Source: an uncultured Granulosicoccaceae bacterium (lineage in GTDB: Bacteria; Pseudomonadota; Gammaproteobacteria; Granulosicoccales; Granulosicoccaceae). Taken from it: 64,000 nucleotides of DNA. Shown piece by piece: positions 44,808-53,831 of this stretch; the stretch's first letter is position 1; each line of letters begins with the position of its first letter. A model generated the notes under the pieces. That model was not told the origin of the DNA, did no database searches, and saw nothing but the letters and a program-made list of their open reading frames with translations. The translations under genes were made by a program, and so were the position numbers. The stretch spans positions 1 to 64,000 of the forward strand of contig CALISD010000082.1 in assembly GCA_938041955.1 (NCBI GenBank). Reading direction: 5' to 3'.

Positions 44808-45905
44808 ATGAAAATACAAAAGATAGAAACATGGACTAACGAATTCGTCTGCTTTGTTAAAGTCACCACAGATGATGGCAATCAAGGCTGGGGGCAAGTA
44901 GCACCGTACAATGCAGACATCACTGCCACCGTGCTACACCGCATGGTAAGCCCCTACATTATTGGTCTGGATGCACAAAATATTGATGCGCTGACTGAGC
45001 TTGTCACTGAAAAAGAACACAAGTTCCCAGGTTCTTTTTTGCGCCGTGCACTATCGGGAGTAGACACAGCACTGTGGGATATTCAAGGCAAGCTTGCCGG
45101 CAAACCGGTGTGCGAATTAATAGGTGGCACCGCAGGCTCTGTCAGAGCTTACGCCTCCTCGATGAAGCGTGATATCACACCGGACGATGAAGCCACTCGA
45201 TTAAAGCAACTCCGCGATGACTTTGGTTTTGATGCATTCAAGTTTCGCATTGCCGCTGAATGCGGTCACGATATCGATGAATGGCCGGGGCGCACAGAAG
45301 CCATAGTACCCACTATTAGAAACGCACTGGGAAGCGATGTGTCACTACTGGTCGATGCAAACTCGGGTTACTCCCCGGCGCGCGCCATTGAAGTCGGTCG
45401 CTTACTGCAAGACAATGGTATCTCACACTTCGAGGAACCCTGCCCCTACTGGGAATATCACCAAACCAAACAGGTAACCGACGCACTGTCTATTGACGTG
45501 ACCGGTGGTGAACAAGACTGTGAGCTGCAAAACTGGCAAACCATGATAGACATGAAGGCGGTCAATATTGTACAGCCGGACATCTGTTACCTCGGCGGCC
45601 TGAGCCGGACATTAAAGGTCGCAAAGATGGCAGAGGAAGCCAACCTCCCCTGCACGCCGCACTGCGCTAACCTTTCTATGGTCACGTTGTTTACCATGCA
45701 TTTACTTAGAGCCATACCAAATGCAGGTAAGTACCTTGAGTTTTCTATAGAAGGCCTGGATTATTATCCATGGCAGGAGAATCTCTTTGTAGAGTCACCG
45801 TTTACCATAGAGGACGGCCATGCAACAGTGACTGACACACCAGGCTGGGGAGTTGAAGTGAACCCCGCGTGGCTCGAAACCGCAGTTTATCAGGTGAGTG
45901 AATAA
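44808..45905 (+). CDS. Enolase-superfamily enzyme, mandelate racemase/muconate lactonising type
   Basis: A 365-residue protein with the N-terminal capping domain (RRALSGVDTALWDIQGKLAGKPV) and a modified TIM barrel. The general-base strand is DAFKFRIA, metal ligands are VDANSGYS, HFEEPCP and GGEQD, and the late His is in CTPHCANLS. These enzymes abstract an alpha-proton from a carboxylate, acting as dehydratases, racemases or cycloisomerases. The Lys-x-Arg form at the base position resembles acid-sugar dehydratases more than muconate cycloisomerases. It begins right after the dioxygenase stop. Together with the CocE-like hydrolase downstream it may degrade a sugar acid or an ester-linked compound. 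Confidence 0.85.
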   Translation: MKIQKIETWTNEFVCFVKVTTDDGNQGWGQVAPYNADITATVLHRMVSPYIIGLDAQNIDALTELVTEKEHKFPGSFLRRALSGVDTALWDIQGKLAGKPVCELIGGTAGSVRAYASSMKRDITPDDEATRLKQLRDDFGFDAFKFRIAAECGHDIDEWPGRTEAIVPTIRNALGSDVSLLVDANSGYSPARAIEVGRLLQDNGISHFEEPCPYWEYHQTKQVTDALSIDVTGGEQDCELQNWQTMIDMKAVNIVQPDICYLGGLSRTLKVAKMAEEANLPCTPHCANLSMVTLFTMHLLRAIPNAGKYLEFSIEGLDYYPWQENLFVESPFTIEDGHATVTDTPGWGVEVNPAWLETAVYQVSE

Positions 45906-46319
45906 CGGCCGGTCAATCCTAATTTACATGGGTAAGCATAACGACAGCGCATCCTCCGATGCCTCTGAACCTAGGACTATCCAAAATCTTTGCACTGCCC
46001 CGAATAGCTATTAGTCGTGTTGTTACAGCTCCTTGCGCTGTCACTTACAATAAAGCGTGGTACCGTTTACGTGACAAATGCGCTTGACGTATTTTCAAGC
46101 ACCGTGCTAGAACTACCTCCCAGCCAGGAGCTTGTCCGAGAACCAGGATCTACTGCGGTCGCGATCTTTTGGCCAGCTATTGCGATCACTTTCGTTAAAG
46201 AAGAGCGACTTTTCGCCTCAATCGATCGCAATATCTGACCTAAAACTTCACGCCCTCGCTACGACCCTAGTTCCCGGACAAGCTCCTAGTCGCAACCACC
46301 GCACCGGATGAAATAGCCC
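45906..46319. other. 414-bp intergenic region holding an inverted-repeat element
   Basis: The ORF at 46017-46238 crosses the left end of the inverted-repeat element (46126-46287) and is not a credible gene. The remaining bases around it show no other feature. Confidence 0.5.
46126..46287. mobile_element. MITE-like element with 18-bp inverted ends
   Basis: AGGAGCTTGTCCGAGAAC at 46126-46143 and GTTCCCGGACAAGCTCCT at 46270-46287 are inverted copies with one mismatch. The 162-bp unit has no coding capacity and lies 32 bp before the CocE-like gene. No clear target duplication is visible. It differs in sequence from the element at 151-395. Confidence 0.6.
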
Positions 46320-48335
46320 ATGAAGATTGTTCAGGATTTTCCCAATGAAGTGATTGAACATCCTGACATGGGCATTGTGATGTCCGATGGCTGTCGGTTA
46401 TCCGCTCGCGTGTGGATGCCCGAGAAAGCAGAACAAGAGCCCATGCCGGTGATTCTAGAACATCTCCCCTATCGCAAGCGCGACGGCACTATTGTGCGCG
46501 ATCAATTCACCCACCCATGGTTTGCCGGTCACGGTTACGTGTGTATTCGCACTGATATGCGTGGCAATGGTGAAAGTGAAGGCTTAATGAAAGATGAATA
46601 CAGCCAGCAGGAACTAGATGATGCTGTAGAAGTCATCGAATGGGCCGCACGCCAGCCCTGGTGTAATGGCAACGTCGGCATGATGGGTATTTCCTGGGGC
46701 GGCTTTAATGCTTTGCAAGTCGCGGCAATGCAACCGGCACCATTAAAAGCTATTGTCACTGTATGCTCCACCGTTGATCGCTACGCCGATGACATCCACT
46801 ACAAAGGCGGATGCCTGTTGGGCGAGAACTTCGGCTGGGCTGCAAACATGCTCGCTTATTCATCGCGTCCGCCCGACCCTGCATTGGTCGGTGACAACAA
46901 GTGGAAAGACATGTGGTTGCACCGGCTTGAAAATATCGAGTTCGATTTGTCTACCTGGCTAAGACACCAGCACAGGGATGACTACTGGAAACATGGCTCC
47001 GTATGTGAAGACTACTCAAAGATCAATGCTGCTGTTCTGTCGGTAGGCGGCTGGCATGACGGCTACCGCAATACCATTTCGCACCTGGTGGAAAACGTTG
47101 AAGCACCAGTTAAGGGTATTGTCGGCCCTTGGATACATAAATACCCGCACTATGCAGGCCCACAGCCTGCCATCGGTTTTCTGCAGGAGTGCAAACGCTG
47201 GTGGGATCAATACTTAAAAGGTGATGACAACGATGTAGAGCGGGAACCAGCGTACCGTGCCTATCTGATGGATAGCGTCGCACCGCATCGATGGCTGGAT
47301 GCACGCCCCGGAAGATGGATCGCAGAGCGCGACTGGCCGTCAAAAAACATAAATCCGCTACAGCTGCATTTAAACGACGGAGGCGAACTTACCCCTATGC
47401 AAAGCACGACAGATGCTGTGATCACATCTCCGCTGGACTGCGGTGCGAGTGCCGGTGAGTATTTCCCCTTCACCTTTAGTGACGAACTTCCAGACGAACA
47501 GTCTCACGACAACTCACGATCAACCTGCTTCACTGGCGAGCCACTGAACGAAAGCCTAGATATTGTTGGTGCGCCTTCCATTAAGCTGACACTGACATCA
47601 ACATCCGCTAACGCACAAATAGCAGTGCGGCTGCTTGATCAAAGGCCCGACGGCACCTCTGCACTCATCACCTATGGCGTTTTAAACCTTACTCATGCAG
47701 AGTCTCACGCTAATCCGAAACCATTGCTTCGCAACCAAGCGTTTGAATGTCACTTAAGTCTGGATCAGATTGCCTATCGAATTCCAGTGGGCCACCAGCT
47801 GTGCATCGCGCTATCTACCGCCTACTGGCCCACGATCTGGCCATCACCGGAACTGGCCACACTAAAGTTAAGTGAAGGGGTGTTGGCCATACCAGTACGA
47901 ACTACATCAACGGTCCCGACCGGCGATGAAGTTACCTTTGAGCCACCTGAAGGCGCATCTCACTGGGCGCCTAAAGAACTTCGCGCTCCACGCTATACGC
48001 GTAACCACTCCAGGGACCCGAAAACAGAAGCTATCACCACCTCAATCACTTGTGATTCCGGCGAGTATGAAGATGAACACCACGGCTTAATTTCTGGTAG
48101 CTGGATGACCGAACAATGGACCATTCAAGCAGATGATCCAACATCAGCCGAGGTCACTACAGAATGGGAGCACACAGGTGGGCGTGAAGGCGCTATGTGG
48201 AAAACTGTAGTGACAAGCAGCATGCACTGCGACCGCTCCACGTTTTATATTGAAGCAGATTTAAAAACGTCTTTGAACGGGCAAACATTTCTTGATCGAA
48301 CATTCAAAGATGCCATACCACGTGATCTTGTCTAG
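46320..48335 (+). CDS. CocE/NonD-family hydrolase (X-Pro dipeptidyl-peptidase type)
   Basis: A 671-residue enzyme. Residues 1-330 form the alpha/beta hydrolase (ILEHLPYRKRDGTIV, YVCIRTDMRGNGESEG) with the nucleophile elbow GISWGGFNAL; the later His is in VGPWIHKYPHYAGP. Residues about 380-650 are the beta-sandwich X-Pro C-terminal domain (SIKLTLTSTSANAQIAVRLLD). Related enzymes cleave cocaine, beta-lactam ester side chains or N-terminal peptides, so a peptide-like or ester substrate is plausible. There is no signal peptide. The family usually has a similar length. It is preceded by the inverted-repeat element, which may affect its transcription. Confidence 0.88.
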   Translation: MKIVQDFPNEVIEHPDMGIVMSDGCRLSARVWMPEKAEQEPMPVILEHLPYRKRDGTIVRDQFTHPWFAGHGYVCIRTDMRGNGESEGLMKDEYSQQELDDAVEVIEWAARQPWCNGNVGMMGISWGGFNALQVAAMQPAPLKAIVTVCSTVDRYADDIHYKGGCLLGENFGWAANMLAYSSRPPDPALVGDNKWKDMWLHRLENIEFDLSTWLRHQHRDDYWKHGSVCEDYSKINAAVLSVGGWHDGYRNTISHLVENVEAPVKGIVGPWIHKYPHYAGPQPAIGFLQECKRWWDQYLKGDDNDVEREPAYRAYLMDSVAPHRWLDARPGRWIAERDWPSKNINPLQLHLNDGGELTPMQSTTDAVITSPLDCGASAGEYFPFTFSDELPDEQSHDNSRSTCFTGEPLNESLDIVGAPSIKLTLTSTSANAQIAVRLLDQRPDGTSALITYGVLNLTHAESHANPKPLLRNQAFECHLSLDQIAYRIPVGHQLCIALSTAYWPTIWPSPELATLKLSEGVLAIPVRTTSTVPTGDEVTFEPPEGASHWAPKELRAPRYTRNHSRDPKTEAITTSITCDSGEYEDEHHGLISGSWMTEQWTIQADDPTSAEVTTEWEHTGGREGAMWKTVVTSSMHCDRSTFYIEADLKTSLNGQTFLDRTFKDAIPRDLV

Positions 48336-48382
48336 CATGACTCACTACGAATTTTGATAATCACACATTTTATAGACGCTGA

Positions 48383-48757
48383 ATGTTAGTCACCCTAAAG
48401 CGATGGGCTAAACATCTTAAACATCAAGTACTCACGGTATGGGTGGCCGCCAGAGACCCCAGAACACACCCGGCTCCAAAACTCATCGCGGCGATAACTG
48501 CCGCATACGCTTTTTCACCCATTGATCTGATACCGGATTTCATCCCGATACTGGGTTATATCGATGATCTGATTCTGGTACCCCTCGGTATTGCCTTGGT
48601 CATCAAATTAATTCCAGCCGCCTTGATGGAAGAATTTAAACAAACGGCGATTCAACTTGAGCAAGCACCAAAAAACTACCGTGCTGCAGCCTGTGTTGTT
48701 TTTTTGTGGGCGCTCGTAACAGCCTACCTGCTCTACTATCTGTTCAACAGGAATTAG
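48383..48757 (+). CDS. YkvA-family small membrane protein (DUF1232)
   Basis: A 124-residue protein. The family signature AAITAAYAFSPIDLIPDFIPILGYIDDLILVPLGIAL is complete, with the conserved Ser-Pro-Ile-Asp-Leu-Ile-Pro-Asp block that spans a membrane hairpin. A C-terminal segment (ACVVFLWALVTAYLLYYLF) is a further membrane helix. The function is unknown. It follows the CocE-like gene by 47 bp on the same strand and may be cotranscribed. The ATG at 48383 is the first of the frame. Confidence 0.88.
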   Translation: MLVTLKRWAKHLKHQVLTVWVAARDPRTHPAPKLIAAITAAYAFSPIDLIPDFIPILGYIDDLILVPLGIALVIKLIPAALMEEFKQTAIQLEQAPKNYRAAACVVFLWALVTAYLLYYLFNRN

Positions 48758-48810
48758 CGTCACCGTAGGAGAACAGCGGACCGCTTAATCGCTCAGCGGC
48801 ATGGAGGGAC

Positions 48811-48916
48811 ACGTCAAAGGAAGCCCGACGCGTCAGCGAGTGGCATGCCACGGCATCTTCCAATTCGCCTTACAAAAAGTTATTTACGTCTGCCCAATAC
48901 ATCGCGGCGCATGCCT
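48811..48916 (+). repeat. Dispersed intergenic repeat, copy B
   Basis: This is related to copy A at 10821-10919. ACATCGCGGCGCATGCCT and TTTACGT are the best preserved blocks. Copy B is the left half of the inverted-repeat element at 48824-49022. Confidence 0.55.
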
Positions 48917-49022
48917 ATTTATAATTTCCCGGTTTCTAAAGCGATCCACCACGTTAGTAATTAGACCGCTTATAACAGTGATTTCGAGGCGCGGGACTTG
49001 GTCCACTCGCTGACGCGTCGGG
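48824..49022. mobile_element. 199-bp element with perfect 20-bp inverted ends
   Basis: CCCGACGCGTCAGCGAGTGG at 48824-48843 is the exact reverse complement of the sequence at 49003-49022, and the match continues outward with one mismatch. There is no transposase. A further partial copy of the end, GCGTCAGTGAGT, lies at 49070-49081. Together with copy A this suggests a small repeat family. Confidence 0.6.
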
Positions 49023-49133
49023 TTTGCGACGGGCTTGTGCCGCTCATCATTACTTACAGAAACCTAATGCGTCAGTGAGTACACTGCTTGATGAATGCAC
49101 TGCTTGAACAGAGCGCTTGTAACTATTTTGGAG

Positions 49134-49967
49134 CTAATACGACTCACACACATCAAGATCATCAACATCGATAGTAGCCGCAGGGAAATCAAGCGCAACA
49201 AACTCCTCATCAAATGTACCCTCAATATGAAGCACATTTCCGGCTGTAACGTAGATCGTATATTCGATTGAAGCGGTTTCAACTTCATCGTTGTAGATTC
49301 CAACGTAGTCTAAACGATATCGATTGCCGCCTAGTGGCATCATCACGGTAGCATCTGTCTGCGTTGGGGAACCATCAAACACTTCATAGCACTTTGATCC
49401 ATCTGCTTCGAAACTAGCGTAAATATCGCCGATCAACCCATTCGCGGTGATCACCGTATACTCTTCGTCGTACTCATCCGAAGCATCCCATATGCCTGCA
49501 ATGGCACTGGTATCACCGCCAACCAGAACCGGCAGTACCCGACAGGAAGTCACGCCGTTCCACCCCCAGGTATCATCCACTGGGTCGGTGTCAATGCAAG
49601 CTGTGGGTAGTACCGGAGTGACCACAACGGGCTGTTCCGTTACGGGTACGTCAGATACAAAACAGGTGCTCTGACCGTCCCAGCCAAAACCATCACCGTC
49701 AGAATCAATACAAGCACCCGTGACCAACGGTGTATTTTCTATAAGACAAGTAGCTGTACCATCCCAACCATATCCATCTCCGTCACTGTCTACGCACGCA
49801 GCAGCTGCAGACTCGATCGACACCACACAGGACATGTCGTTTTCCCATCCCCAACCATCACCATCAACATCGCTGCTTTCACTAGCACAAATCGGTGCGT
49901 CCATAGAGAAAACAGGGTGGCTGAGAACAAAAGAGAAAGCGATAAGACTTAACACGGAATAGTTCAT
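49134..49967 (-). CDS. Secreted protein with four CBM10-like GWGW repeats
   Basis: A 277-residue protein with signal peptide (SVLSLIAFSFVLSHPVFS). Four cysteine-bounded repeats follow: DVDGDGWGWENDMSC, DSDGDGYGWDGTATC, DSDGDGFGWDGQSTC and TDPVDDTWGWNGVTSC. The G-W-G-W-E...SC pattern resembles carbohydrate-binding module 10, and the DxDGDG stretch could bind calcium. The last 110 residues (IAGIWDASDEYDEEYTVITANG, GNRYRLDYVGIYND) form a separate beta-rich domain like lipocalin-type modules. Most likely an extracellular glycan-binding protein. No enzyme motif is seen. Confidence 0.75.
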   Translation of the reverse strand: MNYSVLSLIAFSFVLSHPVFSMDAPICASESSDVDGDGWGWENDMSCVVSIESAAAACVDSDGDGYGWDGTATCLIENTPLVTGACIDSDGDGFGWDGQSTCFVSDVPVTEQPVVVTPVLPTACIDTDPVDDTWGWNGVTSCRVLPVLVGGDTSAIAGIWDASDEYDEEYTVITANGLIGDIYASFEADGSKCYEVFDGSPTQTDATVMMPLGGNRYRLDYVGIYNDEVETASIEYTIYVTAGNVLHIEGTFDEEFVALDFPAATIDVDDLDVCESY

Positions 49968-50071
49968 GAATTTACTACCTCTACATCCTACTTAAGAGAA
50001 GCAACCGCCATTATCAACCGGTTACCCATTGAATTTAAAACAGCATGACGCACGCGACAACTGCAATAGCA

Positions 50072-51691
50072 CTATGCCCCTGCGCGACCATCGCGGGACG
50101 CTAGTAGTCCTGTCAGCCAATCCGGATCCATCTCCGGCACAGAAGAAAGCAGCAGTTCCGTATATTCCGGGTGAGGTGGCGACAATATCTGGCTTTTTAA
50201 TCCCTGCTCTACCACTTTGCCCTGGTACATCACTACAATCTCATCAGAGATCGCCTTCACTGTTGCGATATCGTGGGTGATAAACAAATAACTAATGCCG
50301 AACTCTTCCTGCAGTCGTAACAGCAATTTTAATATACCTTCCTGCACTATCTGATCAAGTGCAGACGTCACTTCGTCGCAAATAATCACATCAGGCTCTG
50401 CAGCTAGCGCACGGGCAATGCAAATGCGTTGCTTTTGTCCGCCTGACAGTTCAGCGGGATAGCGATCCAAAAAGGACTCATCAAGTTCAATCATTGACAA
50501 TAGCTCAAGCAGTCGCTTTTCTTTCTCAAGCCCTTTCATGTCGTGGAAAAACTCTAATGGCCTGGCAATGATATTCTCTACCGTCTGGCGCGGGTTCATT
50601 GCCGTATCTGCCATTTGGTAAATCATTTGGATACGGCGCAACTGATCAGGTGTGCGATCTTTAAGCGCAGGAGGCAACACATCACCATTGAACATTACCG
50701 TGCCCTGGCTTTGCGGAAGCAATCCGGTAACCACTCTTGCCGCAGTAGATTTACCAGAGCCTGATTCACCCACTACCGCCACGGTTTTACCGCGCGGCAA
50801 TTCAATGTTTATGCCGTGCAAGACTTGCGTTTTTCCGTAAGCCGCATCAATGTCTTTTAGCGCCAGAACAATATCATTGCTGCGCGACTCCGGCTTTTCG
50901 AGAGAGCGGACAGACCATAAAGATTTGGTATATTTTTCTTTCGGCGAACTTAGCATAGATCGCGTTTCCGCCTGCTCTACCTCTTCACCGTAACGCAGTA
51001 CTTTGATCTCATCTGCCATTTGCGCCACAACTGAAAGATCATGAGTGATGTAGATTGCCGCGGTGTGATATTTGTCAACAATTTCCCGCATAGCGGCCAG
51101 TACTTCAACCTGTGTGGTTACATCAAGCGCGGTAGTCGGCTCATCAAAAATAATAAGATCCGGTCTGGATGACATGGCCATGGCAGTCATCACACGCTGT
51201 AACTGTCCTCCAGATACTTGATGCGGGTACCTTTCACCAATGTTCGCAGGATCTGGCAGATGTAGCGATTCATATAGCTCGATCGCATCTTGTCTGGACT
51301 CGCTCTCCGGCCGCAACTGCGAGCGTGTGGCTGATTCTATGGTCTGGTCTATAAGGCGATGCGCCGGGTTAAATGCTGCGGCAGCAGATTGTGCGACATA
51401 AGCAATGCGGGTTCCCCAAAGCTTTCGCCGTTGCGATTCCTTAAGCGTGAGTAGATCAGTTCCGTCAAATACCACCTGGCCCTGAGTAAAGCGACAACCT
51501 GATCGTGCAAACCCCATAGCAGCCAGACCAAGAGTCGACTTACCCGCCCCGGACTCGCCGATAATGCCTAGCACTTGGCCGCGCCTTAGTTGGAGGTCTA
51601 CCCCTTTTATTATCGGGTGCCAGCGTTCGTCTGAATACCCTTCAATGTGGATATCTGTCATTTGCATTAACGGCTGGTCTTGATCATTCAT
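50072..51691 (-). CDS. Peptide/nickel-type ABC transporter, fused double ATP-binding protein
   Basis: A 539-residue protein made of two complete ABC ATPases in tandem. The first has Walker A GESGAGKST and signature SGGQLQRVMTAMAM with Walker B LIIFDEPTTALDV. The second has GESGSGKST, LSGGQKQRICIARAL and VIICDEVTSALDQ. This corresponds to a fusion of the DppD- and DppF-type subunits of oligopeptide importers, as also in GsiA and YejF. It would energise the two permeases encoded just upstream. It is the last gene of the minus-strand transcript, 32 bp after the DppC-type gene. Confidence 0.9.
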   Translation of the reverse strand: MNDQDQPLMQMTDIHIEGYSDERWHPIIKGVDLQLRRGQVLGIIGESGAGKSTLGLAAMGFARSGCRFTQGQVVFDGTDLLTLKESQRRKLWGTRIAYVAQSAAAAFNPAHRLIDQTIESATRSQLRPESESRQDAIELYESLHLPDPANIGERYPHQVSGGQLQRVMTAMAMSSRPDLIIFDEPTTALDVTTQVEVLAAMREIVDKYHTAAIYITHDLSVVAQMADEIKVLRYGEEVEQAETRSMLSSPKEKYTKSLWSVRSLEKPESRSNDIVLALKDIDAAYGKTQVLHGINIELPRGKTVAVVGESGSGKSTAARVVTGLLPQSQGTVMFNGDVLPPALKDRTPDQLRRIQMIYQMADTAMNPRQTVENIIARPLEFFHDMKGLEKEKRLLELLSMIELDESFLDRYPAELSGGQKQRICIARALAAEPDVIICDEVTSALDQIVQEGILKLLLRLQEEFGISYLFITHDIATVKAISDEIVVMYQGKVVEQGLKSQILSPPHPEYTELLLSSVPEMDPDWLTGLLASRDGRAGA

Positions 51692-51723
51692 GGGCTTTAA
51701 TCTGATATGTGCCTGGCAGGTTA

Positions 51724-52653
51724 TTACTGTTCATCACGCAAACCACTGGTCTTATGTAAAAACCAATCAACCACAAAGTTCACTGCCACAGTGAGTAGGC
51801 CGATGGCCGCCGCCGGTAGTAAAGGCGTGATACCCGCCTTGAGATCGTATTGTGCAAACTGAATTAACGAAGCATTGTCGCGCACCATCGAACCCCAATC
51901 TGCCGTTGGCGGCTGAATTCCTACACCTAGAAATGAAAGCGCTGCGATAGTTAAAAACACAAAAGAAAAACGTAAGCCAAACTCAGCCACTAAAGGCGGC
52001 ATGATGTTTGGCAGGATTTCGTTTTTCATCACCCAACCAAGCTTTTCTCCGCGTAGTCTTGCTACTTCTACGTAGTCCATTACGGCAACATTAATGGCCA
52101 CTGCCCGGGTCAGCCTGAACACTCTGGTGGAATCAAGTACGGCGATGATCAAGATTAAACTGACCACACTCGGTTTAAATATAGACAACAACACCAGCGC
52201 GAAGATCAAACTGGGGATCGCCATCAAAACATCTACTGCACGACTCAAAAACTGATCAAGCCAACTTCTGTTGATGGCCGCTACCAGCCCAAGGCCACCA
52301 CCAATGATAAATGACAGCAGTGTTGTCACGAGGGCAATACCCATGGTGTTTCTGGCACCGTAAATTAAGCGGGTCAGAATATCCCGCCCAATCTGATCAG
52401 TGCCGAATCGGTGGGTTTCGTCCCACGGGGCAAATGGCGTGATGAATATATCTGCTTCACCATAAGGGGCCAGCCATGGCGCAAACAACGCTACAAATAC
52501 ATAGCCCGCTACCACAATCATGCCGAACCATGCAGATAGCGGCGCTTTTTTTAGTGCCAGCCACGAACGTTCTGCGCGAGAACGGCGTTGCCTGATAGCC
52601 CCCACTTCTGCGGAGGCGCTATACCCGTCTGGTGATTCAGTTGAGTCAGTCAT
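51724..52653 (-). CDS. Peptide/nickel-type ABC transporter permease, DppC family
   Basis: A 309-residue permease with the usual N-terminal cytoplasmic stretch and six membrane segments. The block HRFGTDQIGRDILTRLIYGARNTMGIALVTTLLSF is diagnostic of the DppC/OppC type; the EAA loop is EVARLRGEKLGWVMKNEILPNIMPP, and the end SFLGVGIQPPTADWGSMV is also family-typical. Its first four bases overlap the end of the DppB-type gene (ATGA), so the two are translationally coupled. Confidence 0.92.
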   Translation of the reverse strand: MTDSTESPDGYSASAEVGAIRQRRSRAERSWLALKKAPLSAWFGMIVVAGYVFVALFAPWLAPYGEADIFITPFAPWDETHRFGTDQIGRDILTRLIYGARNTMGIALVTTLLSFIIGGGLGLVAAINRSWLDQFLSRAVDVLMAIPSLIFALVLLSIFKPSVVSLILIIAVLDSTRVFRLTRAVAINVAVMDYVEVARLRGEKLGWVMKNEILPNIMPPLVAEFGLRFSFVFLTIAALSFLGVGIQPPTADWGSMVRDNASLIQFAQYDLKAGITPLLPAAAIGLLTVAVNFVVDWFLHKTSGLRDEQ

Positions 52654-53630
52654 CTTGGGTGCAACAGCCGTGGGTTAGTCACTATGCCAATCACATCGGC
52701 AATTAAATTTAAAAGAATGTAGGTGCCGGCGAAAATCAGAGCACAGGCTTGTACGACAGGTATGTCTCGTGATGAGACTGAATCAACCATTAACTGACCG
52801 ATTCCCGGATACACAAAAACCACTTCGACCACCACAACCCCCACCACCAGATACGCCAGGTTAAATGCGATCACGGTGGCAATCGGCGCCCAGGCATTGG
52901 GAAGCGCGTGCTTTAATATCACCTCAGAGCGGGATGCGCCCTTTAAACGGGCCATTTCTATATACGGGCTGGCAAGCAGGTTGATGATGGCTGCGCGCGT
53001 CATACGCATCATGTGGGCAACAATGACCAGGGTCAGCGTAATCGCAGGTAACGCTATTCGGTTTAATCTTTCACCCATGGCCATATCAATATCGACGGTT
53101 GCCAGTGACGGAAACACTTTCCACAATGATGCGAATATCAGGATCAATACGTAGGCGACGAAAAACTCCGGCATTGATATTGTCGTGAGGGTTGTGACGT
53201 TCACGCTGCGGTCGTACCACGAGTTTCGATACAGCGCCGCAGTAAGCCCGAGAAACAGCGCCAACGGCACTGCAATCAGTGCAGTGACGCTTGCCAAAAA
53301 CAGGGTATTTTTGAGTCTGGGAGCGATCATTTCCGCCACCGATCTGGAGCGATCCTGACCGGATGCGGAACGTCCGGAGAACGAAGTCCCCAAATCGCCC
53401 TTCGCCACGGCTTTGACCCAGTCTAAATAGCGTGCCGGCGCGGGTTTATCGAGACCCAGCTCCTTTCTGAACGCCGCGACGGTGTCTTCTGTGGCCGCCT
53501 GGCCCAGTACTGCCTCGCCGAAATCCCCGGGAAGAAGCGAAATTGAGCTGAAAATGATTGCAGAAACGACAAAAAGCGTCACCACCCCCAATAAAAGCCG
53601 TTTGACAATGGTAACCAGAACCGGATGCAA
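52650..53630 (-). CDS. Peptide/nickel-type ABC transporter permease, DppB family
   Basis: A 326-residue permease with N-terminal helix KRLLLGVVTLFVVSAIIF, then the DppB-typical LGLDKPAPARYLDWV and GDLGTSF periplasmic segments. The EAA loop reads EMARLKGASRSEVILKHALPNAWAPI, followed by VVVVEVVFVYPGIGQLMVDSV. It pairs with the DppC-type protein to form the channel. The start appears to be a TTG at 53630, with GGAAAA a few bases upstream. It is divergent from the binding-protein gene, separated by 201 bp. Confidence 0.9.
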   Translation of the reverse strand: MHPVLVTIVKRLLLGVVTLFVVSAIIFSSISLLPGDFGEAVLGQAATEDTVAAFRKELGLDKPAPARYLDWVKAVAKGDLGTSFSGRSASGQDRSRSVAEMIAPRLKNTLFLASVTALIAVPLALFLGLTAALYRNSWYDRSVNVTTLTTISMPEFFVAYVLILIFASLWKVFPSLATVDIDMAMGERLNRIALPAITLTLVIVAHMMRMTRAAIINLLASPYIEMARLKGASRSEVILKHALPNAWAPIATVIAFNLAYLVVGVVVVEVVFVYPGIGQLMVDSVSSRDIPVVQACALIFAGTYILLNLIADVIGIVTNPRLLHPR

Positions 53631-53683
53631 TTATTTTCCAACCTTGATGATATAGTGTTAACTCAGATAGGTGAGAGTACGTA

Positions 53684-53701
53684 ACACCTCCATACAGGTG
53701 T
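53684..53701. promoter_or_regulatory. Possible operator in divergent peptide-transporter promoter region
   Basis: ACACCT and AGGTGT form a perfect inverted repeat with a six-base spacer, between the dppB-type and binding-protein genes. A regulator binding here could control both transcripts. No regulator gene is adjacent. Confidence 0.4.
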
Positions 53702-53831
53702 ACTTTACCAACGCACAGAAAGCCCGTCTAATTATCTGCGACATGCGACACAGCGTGCCAGTCAAACAATGATCACCGCGTTCTTACACGTACGACGGTG
53801 GGCAAACGTAAACAACCGAGGAGAGGATACG

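Larger units (their letters stand above)
48758..49133. other. 376-bp intergenic region filled by an inverted-repeat element
   Basis: Most of the gap is the repeat at 48824-49022 and its flanks. Short ORFs inside (48801-49013, 49064-49303) are not convincing. Confidence 0.5.

Noticed and set aside
46017-46238. 73-residue ORF upstream of the CocE-like gene
   Set aside because: It runs across the end of an inverted-repeat element and has no domain or start signal.
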